Part shown: positions 34,701 to 41,250 of the stretch, in pieces | Numbering within the stretch: position 1 is the stretch's first letter | Layout of the letters: every line of letters begins with the position of its first letter | NCBI GenBank assembly: GCA_003152075.1 | Contig: PLZG01000080.1 | Span: forward strand, 1 to 41,250 | Direction: 5' to 3' | DNA from: a candidate division FCPU426 bacterium | GTDB taxonomy: Bacteria > Oederibacteriota > Muellerivitia > Muellerivitales > Muellerivitaceae | DNA: 41,250 bases | The notes under the pieces: generated by a model | The model's input: the letters and a program-made list of their open reading frames with translations, nothing else | Databases searched by the model: none | What the model was told of the DNA's origin: nothing | Position numbers and translations under genes: made by a program

Positions 34701-35817
34701 AGTTAACGACGAGTCCCAGTTTGGGACGGATGATTATGTCGTCAACTTGGGCCCCCAACATCCGGCAACCCATGGTGTATTGCGCCTGATCGTCAAGCTT
34801 GACGGGGAGACTGTTAAGGAAACAATCCCGGTTTTGGGCTATCTTCACCGCTCCATTGAGAAAATCTGTGAAAACCGCACCTATCCCCAATGCATCACTT
34901 ATACCGACCGGGTCGATTACGTTTCCGCCATGAGCGTGAATTTGGCTTTCGCCCTTGCCACCGAACGCTTGATGGGTTTGGAAGCGCCCCCCCGGGCCCA
35001 ATGGTTGAGAATGATCTTCGTGGAGTTGCAGCGTTTGGCCAGCCATCTTCTTTGGATGGGAGCATTCGCGGGTGATATTGGAGCTTTGACACCATTTCTC
35101 TATGGACTTCGGGAAAGGGAGAGAATTCTAGACCTTTTTGAGATGACTTGCGGCCAGCGGTTGACTTACAATTACATCCGCATTGGCGGCGTGATGATCG
35201 ACATCCTCCCCGAGTTTGTCCCCAAATGCCGGGCCTTTCTTGATTATTTTGAGCCCAAGATTGCCGAGTACGAGGATCTTTTAACTTATAACCCCATCTT
35301 CCTGGAACGTACCAAAGGCGTGGGCGTAATTACCCCCGAGGTTGGAATTAATGCCGGTGTTTGTGGGCCGTCCTTGCGGGGGTCGGGCGTTTCCTGCGAT
35401 GTGCGTAAGCAACAGCCCTACCTTTTTTACGATCAGGTCAAATTTAACGAATGTCTTGAGACGGCAGGTGATTGCTGGAGCCGCTATAAGGTTCGTATGA
35501 GGGAGTTGAGAGAAAGCGTTTCCCTTATCCGCCAATGTTTGGACCGCCTTGAACCCGGACCCATTGAAACGAAGCTTCCACCGGTTTTGAAGGCGCCCCC
35601 CGCGAGCGAAATTTATTCCCGGATTGAGTCGTCGCGTGGGGAAATGGGTATTTATTTAGTAGGCGACGGAACAGTTAAGCCTTGGAAGTGTAAATATCGT
35701 TGCGCTTCTTTTAACAACACCTATGTTCTTGACCAGCTGACGCGGGGTTGGAAGATCGCGGATATCATGGCGGTGTTGGGCAGTTTGGACATGATCGTTC
35801 CTGAAGTTGATCGGTAA
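34672..35817 (+). CDS. nuoD: NADH-quinone oxidoreductase subunit D
   Basis: 381 residues, ATG at 34672 with AAAGGA upstream inside nuoC. Key landmarks: LGPQHPATHGVLRLIVKLDG (quinone-site His loop), YLHRSIEKICENRTYPQ, TDRVDYVSAM, and GPSLRGSGVSCDVRKQQPY. The C-terminal tail reads SLDMIVPEVDR, with Pro where most homologues have Gly before the last EVDR. NuoD forms the quinone cavity with NuoB. The next gene is nuoH: nuoE, F and G are absent from their usual place. Confidence 0.95.
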   Translation: MTDLLLSQIKVNDESQFGTDDYVVNLGPQHPATHGVLRLIVKLDGETVKETIPVLGYLHRSIEKICENRTYPQCITYTDRVDYVSAMSVNLAFALATERLMGLEAPPRAQWLRMIFVELQRLASHLLWMGAFAGDIGALTPFLYGLRERERILDLFEMTCGQRLTYNYIRIGGVMIDILPEFVPKCRAFLDYFEPKIAEYEDLLTYNPIFLERTKGVGVITPEVGINAGVCGPSLRGSGVSCDVRKQQPYLFYDQVKFNECLETAGDCWSRYKVRMRELRESVSLIRQCLDRLEPGPIETKLPPVLKAPPASEIYSRIESSRGEMGIYLVGDGTVKPWKCKYRCASFNNTYVLDQLTRGWKIADIMAVLGSLDMIVPEVDR

Positions 35818-35839
35818 CTTTTAAAGGAAATTAATAACA

Positions 35840-36898
35840 ATGTTAAGCGGCGAAAATATCGTCAAATCGGTTTCGGACCTTCTGCACCAGCTTTACGCGA
35901 TGGTCGGCCTATCCGCCTTCAAGGGCGTTTTGGATCCCATTGTGGCGGCGCACGTCATGTTTGGTTTCATTTCCGTTTTCGTCATGTTCCTGGTTTGGAT
36001 GGAGCGTAAAGTTTCGGCCCATATGCAAAGCCGCATTGGGCCCAACCGGGTAGGCATATTCGGACTTTTGCAAACGGTGGCGGATGCCATCAAGCTCACG
36101 ATTAAAGAAGACATTAAGCCCGTGCATCGGGACAAGATTCCCTATTACATCGCGCCTATCATCGCTTTTGTTGCCACTTTTGCTGGAATGGTGGTTATAC
36201 CATTCGACAAGGGTATGGTTGTGCAAGACCTGAACATCGGCCTTCTATACATCATCGCCATTACCAGCTTCACGGTCATCGCCATATTGTCCGCTGGCTG
36301 GAGCTCTAACAATAAGTTCGCACTTTTAGGCGGTTTTCGCTCGGCTGCGCAAATCGTAAGTTACGAAGTTCCCCTGGTTCTTTCCCTGGTTCCGGTCATC
36401 ATGATGACCGGAACCCTCAGGTTGGGCGGTATCGTGGAATATCAATCCCAAAACCATTGGTTTGTTCTCTACCAATTTATCGCTTTCTTCATTTTCATCA
36501 CTTCGGCCACGGCGGAGGCTAACCGGGCGCCTTTTGACATACCGGAGGCTGAATCGGAGCTTATCGGTGGTTTTCACACCGAGTATTCGGGGGTGAAGTT
36601 CGCCATGTTCTTCTTAGGGGAATATATTGCAGTGATTGTTTCTTCGGCGGTTGCGGTCACTGTGTTCCTTGGTGGGTGGCTTCCACCCTTTGCTTTTCTT
36701 GCATTTGTCCCGGGGTTCATCTGGTTCATGATAAAGCTTTTGTTGGTTATCTACCTTGTTATGGCCTTCCGTTGGACTTTTCCCCGATTACGTGTTGATC
36801 AATTGATGGATTTTGGATGGAAAGTTTTAATTCCTGTAGCCATTCTCAATATTTTAGTCACGGGGTTTTGCGTTTTGTTTTTTGGGAAGGGGGTTTAG
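35840..36898 (+). CDS. nuoH: NADH-quinone oxidoreductase subunit H
   Basis: 352 residues, about eight membrane helices; AAAGGA lies upstream. Signatures: WMERKVSAHMQSRIGPNRVG and EANRAPFDIPEAESELIGGF, with the acidic loop that couples quinone reduction to proton pumping. It joins the peripheral arm to the membrane arm. Confidence 0.96.
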   Translation: MLSGENIVKSVSDLLHQLYAMVGLSAFKGVLDPIVAAHVMFGFISVFVMFLVWMERKVSAHMQSRIGPNRVGIFGLLQTVADAIKLTIKEDIKPVHRDKIPYYIAPIIAFVATFAGMVVIPFDKGMVVQDLNIGLLYIIAITSFTVIAILSAGWSSNNKFALLGGFRSAAQIVSYEVPLVLSLVPVIMMTGTLRLGGIVEYQSQNHWFVLYQFIAFFIFITSATAEANRAPFDIPEAESELIGGFHTEYSGVKFAMFFLGEYIAVIVSSAVAVTVFLGGWLPPFAFLAFVPGFIWFMIKLLLVIYLVMAFRWTFPRLRVDQLMDFGWKVLIPVAILNILVTGFCVLFFGKGV

Positions 36899-36899
36899 C

Positions 36900-37421
36900 A
36901 TGGGAGCGGTTGGCCATTATTTTTCAAGCATCGTCATGGGTTTTTGGAACCTTGTGATAGGGCTTTCAGTTACTACTAAGTATTTTCTCCGGATGAAAAC
37001 CAATACCCAGCAATATCCTGAGGAACGCCTGCCCTTGCCGGAGAGAAGCCGCAGCATGATCAAGCTTATTTACGACGGGGAAAAGGATCAATTTAACTGC
37101 GTGGCCTGCATGATGTGCGCGAAAGCATGCCCCAACAGCTGTATCAAACTGGAAGGCGTGCGCCAGCCCGACGGAAAACGCCGCGTGACAACCTTCAAAC
37201 TGGATTTCTCCACCTGCATTTTCTGTGGCTATTGCGTGGAGGCCTGCGGGTTTGACGCCCTTACTTTCGTTTCCGAGGAATACGAGAATTCGGTTTACCA
37301 GCGGGGAAGCCTCTTGCAAGACGAGCAAGCCATGAAATGGGTTCGTCCCGCTCATTTGACTCCTAAAACGGAAGAACCGGCTAAGGTCGCTGCTCCGGCC
37401 GGCGCGACGGCGGGGGCATAA
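36900..37421 (+). CDS. nuoI: NADH-quinone oxidoreductase subunit I
   Basis: 173 residues from the ATG at 36900, one base after the nuoH stop; GAAGGGGG precedes it. Two 4Fe-4S motifs are intact: C67, C70, C73, C77 and C106, C109, C112, C116 (CVACMMCAKACP and CIFCGYCVEACG). They carry electrons towards NuoB. An Ala/Pro-rich tail of about 20 residues is lineage-specific. Confidence 0.95.
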   Translation: MGAVGHYFSSIVMGFWNLVIGLSVTTKYFLRMKTNTQQYPEERLPLPERSRSMIKLIYDGEKDQFNCVACMMCAKACPNSCIKLEGVRQPDGKRRVTTFKLDFSTCIFCGYCVEACGFDALTFVSEEYENSVYQRGSLLQDEQAMKWVRPAHLTPKTEEPAKVAAPAGATAGA

Positions 37422-37424
37422 GGA

Positions 37425-37970
37425 ATGGCAAACGTCCTCTTTTACCTAATCGCAGGAGTGATCATTGGGTCCGCCTTTTTGGCCATTACGCTTCGGAACC
37501 TGTTCCATTGTGCCTTGTTTTTAGCCCTGACGATGTTCGGGGTGTCGGGTATTTTCCTTTACTTAAATTCGGAATTTTTGGCCGCTGTTCAGGTTTTAAT
37601 TTATGTCGGCGCGGTCACTGTCCTCATTATTTTTGGAATCATGCTCACCCGGAACGTCATGGATGAAAAGACCAGGGTCATGAACGGCCAGGTTTTCCTC
37701 GCCTTGGTGGTGGCTGCGGCAATGATGGCAATATCCTTCGCGGCCATGAACAAATCCGTTTTTAAAACCAATGACCATCCGATGGCGGCAGTTTCAGCTT
37801 CACCTGATCAATCGCAGGCCTCTCCCTCAACCCATACGGATGTTTACTCCTTGGGGCCAGAATTGATTCGCCCTGAAAAAGGCTTCGCTTTCGCTTTTGA
37901 GTTCGTCTCCATCCTCTTGCTTTCCGCCCTAGTGGGGGCAATCGTCATCGCCAGAAAGGACCCGGCATGA
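37425..37970 (+). CDS. nuoJ: NADH-quinone oxidoreductase subunit J
   Basis: 181 residues with five membrane helices. The third-helix signature [20 protein letters not shown] is clear. A longer-than-usual hydrophilic insert (about 120-150, Ser/Gln/Pro-rich) precedes the last helix. Overlaps nuoK by 4 bases (ATGA). Confidence 0.93.
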   Translation: MANVLFYLIAGVIIGSAFLAITLRNLFHCALFLALTMFGVSGIFLYLNSEFLAAVQVLIYVGAVTVLIIFGIMLTRNVMDEKTRVMNGQVFLALVVAAAMMAISFAAMNKSVFKTNDHPMAAVSASPDQSQASPSTHTDVYSLGPELIRPEKGFAFAFEFVSILLLSALVGAIVIARKDPA

Positions 37971-38281
37971 GCACGATCCCGGTCGTTCATTTCCTCTACC
38001 TAGCCATCATCCTTTTTGGAATCGGGTTGTTCGGGGTCCTGGTACGTAAAAACGCTATCTCGGTCTTGATGGGTGTGGAGCTGATGCTGAACGCCGTGAA
38101 TATCAACTACCTGGCATTTGCCAAATACTGGAATTGGAACAGCCTGACTGGTACGGTTTTCGTGGTTTTTGTCATTACCATCGCGGCGGCAGAGGCGGCC
38201 GTGGCCCTGGCCATCGTTATATCGATTTATAGACAATTTAAAAACGCGAATGTGGACGAAGTTCATTATTTGAGCCAATAG
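37967..38281 (+). CDS. nuoK: NADH-quinone oxidoreductase subunit K
   Basis: 104 residues, three membrane helices. Both proton-path glutamates are present, in [15 protein letters not shown] and [11 protein letters not shown]. Coupled to nuoJ through the ATGA overlap. Confidence 0.95.
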   Translation: MSTIPVVHFLYLAIILFGIGLFGVLVRKNAISVLMGVELMLNAVNINYLAFAKYWNWNSLTGTVFVVFVITIAAAEAAVALAIVISIYRQFKNANVDEVHYLSQ

Positions 38282-38338
38282 GGTCGAACGCCGCTTGTGA
38301 CGGGTTGGGTCGTACTACCTCTGACAAGGAATTTTGGA

Positions 38339-40222
38339 ATGATTCAGTATTCTTGGCTGATCCCGACGATGCCGGCACTGGCTTATGTCGTGATCATCCT
38401 TTTCACCCGTCGATCGAGGATTTTGTCTGGGCTCATTTCCATTTTTACCATGGCAATCTGTTTCGCTTTTTCAGTGGGAATCCTACTGGAATTGCTTGCC
38501 AAGGCGCCCGCTGATCGCTCCATTCCCTTAAGCTGGACTTGGCTTGAGATCCCACCCTGGTCCGCCAATGTGGGCGTATTAATCGACCCTCTATGCGTGA
38601 ATATGCTCCTAGTCGTTACTCTCATTTCACTTTTGGTCCAGATTTACTCCTGGGGTTACATGCATGATGAGGAGAGGTTTTCCAGCTACTACTCCTATCT
38701 TTCCCTTTTTACCGCTTCCATGTTGTTGCTGGTGGTGTCCAACAACTTCCTCCAGATCTTCGTGGGTTGGGAACTAGTGGGTTTGTGCTCTTACCTCTTG
38801 ATCGGCTTCTGGTTTTTCAAACCCGAGGCCGCCGACGCTTGTAAAAAGGCTTTCGTGGTGAACCGGGTAGGGGACATGGGTTTCCTCATGGGTGTGGTCA
38901 CCATCGGGATGGTCTTCGGTACTTTTGATTTCAAGACTGTGTTTGACGCCGTCACCTTGGGCATCGCCAACGGTACCTACGACACCACCCACCACTATAT
39001 CGCGGGGATTGCTCTCTTGCTGTTCTGCGGGGCTGTAGGGAAGAGCGCCCAATTCCCATTGCATGTTTGGCTTCCCGACGCCATGGAAGGTCCCACACCG
39101 GTTTCCGCCCTCATTCACGCGGCTACCATGGTCGCGGCGGGTGTTTACATGGTCGCCAGGACTTACATGCTCTTTTCCGCCGATCCTTTCGCCATGACGG
39201 TGGTGGCCTATACGGGCGGCTTCACGGCCATTTTCGCGGCCTCCATCGCCGTGGCGCAAAACGACATCAAACGCATTCTCGCCTATTCAACCCTTTCCCA
39301 GTTGGGCTACATGATCCTGGCACTTGGCGTGGGCGGTTTTACCCCCGGAATGTTCCATTTGACCACCCACGCTTGTTTCAAGGCCCTCCTATTCCTGGGA
39401 GCTGGCAGCGTCATTCATGGAGTTCATAACCAGGACATTTGGAAAATGGGTGGGTTGTGGAGCAAGATGAAAATAACCGGCACGACCTTCTTTATCGCCA
39501 ATCTGGCCATCGCGGGTATCTTTCCATTGGCGGGGTTTTGGTCCAAGGATGAAATTTTATCGGCGGTAAGCGAGAGTAAGATTCCAGGTCATGAGATTCT
39601 CTATTACGCGGCTGTTTTTACCGCCTTCCTTACGGCCTTTTACATGTTCCGACTTTTCTTTGTGGTTTTCATGGGCCAGCCCCGCGACCATCACGCTTAT
39701 GACCATGCGCACGAATCCCCGCTAACCATGACGGGGCCCCTTATGGTTCTCGCGGTTCTTTCCATTTGCGTTGGTTGGTTAAACCTCCCGGGTGTTGACT
39801 CTTTTTCTAAATTCCTCCATTACGGCGAGTACCACGAGGAAGTTTTCCACATGGGTATCGCCATAGCCTCCTCCATCGTGGCATTAGCTGGCATTGGCCT
39901 CGCCTTCGTCTTCTACATTTCTAAGCCCGAGCTGGCGGGGAAAACGGCTGACACCTTTAAACCTATTTATTTGCTTTTGAAAAACAAGTATTACGTGGAC
40001 GAGTTTTACGGGTGGATGGTTAAGAATTTTCTGTTTGGTTTCGCGACCATCTGCACCTGGTTTGACGACAACATCGTGGATGACGGAATGGTGGATGGAA
40101 CGGGTTGGATTACCCGGAAAATGGGGAGCCTCTTTACCTTGACCCAGACCGGTTACGTTCAAAATTACGCCTTGGTTATTTTCGCGGGCGTTGCGGCGAT
40201 TTATTTGTTTGTTAGCTTCTAA
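38339..40222 (+). CDS. nuoL: NADH-quinone oxidoreductase subunit L
   Basis: 627 residues from the ATG at 38339, where the family's usual opening (IQYSWLIPTMPAL) begins and AAGGA lies about 10 bases upstream; the GTG at 38297 adds an atypical tail. It is an antiporter-like proton pump subunit with the core LWVGWELVGLCSYLLIGFWF-type helix (seen here as IFVGWELVGLCSYLLIGFWF), the lysine/histidine path FPLHVWLPDAMEGPTPVSAL and a C-terminal lateral helix region. A His-rich loop (DHHAYDHAHE) is present as in many homologues. Confidence 0.95.
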   Translation: MIQYSWLIPTMPALAYVVIILFTRRSRILSGLISIFTMAICFAFSVGILLELLAKAPADRSIPLSWTWLEIPPWSANVGVLIDPLCVNMLLVVTLISLLVQIYSWGYMHDEERFSSYYSYLSLFTASMLLLVVSNNFLQIFVGWELVGLCSYLLIGFWFFKPEAADACKKAFVVNRVGDMGFLMGVVTIGMVFGTFDFKTVFDAVTLGIANGTYDTTHHYIAGIALLLFCGAVGKSAQFPLHVWLPDAMEGPTPVSALIHAATMVAAGVYMVARTYMLFSADPFAMTVVAYTGGFTAIFAASIAVAQNDIKRILAYSTLSQLGYMILALGVGGFTPGMFHLTTHACFKALLFLGAGSVIHGVHNQDIWKMGGLWSKMKITGTTFFIANLAIAGIFPLAGFWSKDEILSAVSESKIPGHEILYYAAVFTAFLTAFYMFRLFFVVFMGQPRDHHAYDHAHESPLTMTGPLMVLAVLSICVGWLNLPGVDSFSKFLHYGEYHEEVFHMGIAIASSIVALAGIGLAFVFYISKPELAGKTADTFKPIYLLLKNKYYVDEFYGWMVKNFLFGFATICTWFDDNIVDDGMVDGTGWITRKMGSLFTLTQTGYVQNYALVIFAGVAAIYLFVSF

Positions 40223-40243
40223 ACTCTCAGGAGAAAAGACTCA

Positions 40244-41250
40244 ATGCTCCAAGTATTAGCAACCATTTTGATTGGCTTTGGGATTACCTTTAGCTTTTTC
40301 CATTCCGCTGCCCAAGGCCCGAACGTCCTTCCGATTCTGACCTGTTTCATCATTGTCCCGGTCATCTCGGCCTTGTTGATCATGGTCTTGCCTGAAAAAT
40401 GGACGAAATGGATCAGCCTTTTCATGGCCTCGATGGAATTAGGTATCGGTTTCAAGCTTTTTTTCATGTTTCAAACCGTGTCGGCAGGGTTCCAATTTGT
40501 GGAAGAGGTCCCCTGGCTCAAGAACTTTGGGATTAACTACATTCTTGGCGTGGATGGAATGAGCACCCTCATGGTCCTCCTGGTAGCCTGCGTTTATTTC
40601 GCCGGCACCCTTATTTCCTGGAATATCACAATGCGGACCAAGGAGTACTTCGTCCTCTTTTCATTGCTGGTGGGTGGTGTGGCGGGGGCCTATGAAAGCC
40701 TTGATCTATTCTTTTTCTTCCTTTTTTACGAAACCGCAGTTCTCCCCATGTACTTGTTGGTGGGCATTTGGGGTAGCGGTCGCAAGGAATACGCGGCCAT
40801 GAAATTGACTGTGATGCTCCTGGCAGGATCTGCCTTCATGTTGGTGGGATTTATCGCCATGTATTATTCCTCCGGCGTTCATACATTCGATATCCGGGTG
40901 TTAGGGGATTTGAGCAAGACCGGATTTACCCTTGAGTTCCAAAAAACCTGGTTTCCATTGCTTTTCGTTGGCTTTGGCGTGATCGCCGCGCTTTTCCCGT
41001 TCCACACTTGGTCACCTGACGGATATGGCTCAGCCCCGACCGCAGCATCCATGCTGCACGCCGGGGTCCTGAAAAGCCTGGGCGGTTACAGCATCATCCG
41101 GGTGGCCTTGCCCGCCATGCCCGATGGGGCAAAATATTGGTTGCCCTTACTTGTGTCCCTAACCCTCATTAACATGCTGTACGCCGCCATCGTCGCCTTG
41201 AAGCAAAAAGATTTCAAATACGTCATCGCCTATTCTTCGGTTTCCCACTG
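40244..41250 (+). CDS. nuoM: NADH-quinone oxidoreductase subunit M, 3' end outside window
   Basis: 335 codons are visible from the ATG at 40244 (AGGAG upstream) and the frame stays open to the window edge. Landmarks: YILGVDGMSTLMVLL, FFFFLFYETAVLPMYLLVGIWG (conserved Glu) and FPFHTWSPDGYGSAPTAASM followed by AGVLKSLGGY (conserved Lys). It is the second antiporter-like subunit; nuoN would be expected next. Confidence 0.93.
   Translation, partial: MLQVLATILIGFGITFSFFHSAAQGPNVLPILTCFIIVPVISALLIMVLPEKWTKWISLFMASMELGIGFKLFFMFQTVSAGFQFVEEVPWLKNFGINYILGVDGMSTLMVLLVACVYFAGTLISWNITMRTKEYFVLFSLLVGGVAGAYESLDLFFFFLFYETAVLPMYLLVGIWGSGRKEYAAMKLTVMLLAGSAFMLVGFIAMYYSSGVHTFDIRVLGDLSKTGFTLEFQKTWFPLLFVGFGVIAALFPFHTWSPDGYGSAPTAASMLHAGVLKSLGGYSIIRVALPAMPDGAKYWLPLLVSLTLINMLYAAIVALKQKDFKYVIAYSSVSH

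Overview
The window comes from a diderm bacterium: it carries an LptF/LptG permease, an LptD outer-membrane LPS-assembly barrel and two PorV/PorQ-type outer-membrane proteins. Base composition is moderate and start codons are mixed (ATG, GTG, TTG). I cannot name the phylum. A PorV/PorQ pair, a complex I operon without nuoEFG, and a set of Chlor_Arch_YYY and Agl23-like membrane proteins together suggest a deep-branching or uncultivated lineage rather than a standard proteobacterium. I see no CRISPR array, insertion sequence, tRNA or rRNA.

Layout. 1-2694: the 3' end of a TAXI-family solute receptor gene, a Sel1-like remnant, an aldo/keto reductase and small hypotheticals. 2762-17694 (plus strand) with a convergent gene at 17788-20223 (minus strand): a dense envelope-glycan locus. 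It holds a GT2 enzyme, a 2080-residue PMT-like/YYY fusion, a second YYY protein with an embedded zinc ribbon, two membrane-anchored NHL beta-propellers, a SAM methyltransferase, a DPM1-like polyprenyl-phosphate glycosyltransferase, a GtrA-methyltransferase fusion and an Agl23-like (TIGR03663-type) protein with an N-terminal zinc ribbon. A near-perfect bidirectional hairpin terminator separates the two strands. 20676-32059: outer-membrane and housekeeping genes, namely PorV-like 1, a secreted Pro-rich repeat protein, LptF/G, LptD, UvrA, PorV-like 2 and a Crp/Fnr-type regulator. 32140-33114: a polyprenyl diphosphate synthase. 33228 to the end: a complex I operon, nuoABCDHIJKLM, cut by the window edge inside nuoM.

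How it fits together (inference). A DPM1-like enzyme would charge a polyprenyl-phosphate carrier, whose lipid could come from a prenyl synthase such as the one at 32140. GtrA-like membrane domains are associated with moving such carriers. The very large GT-C-like membrane proteins (YYY and Agl23-like) would then use lipid-linked sugars outside the membrane, with NHL propellers as extracytoplasmic partners. This YYY/Agl23/NHL locus is the best candidate here for a poorly described system. The complex I operon has a strong promoter of its own but no NADH-oxidising module, so its electron donor cannot be read from this window.
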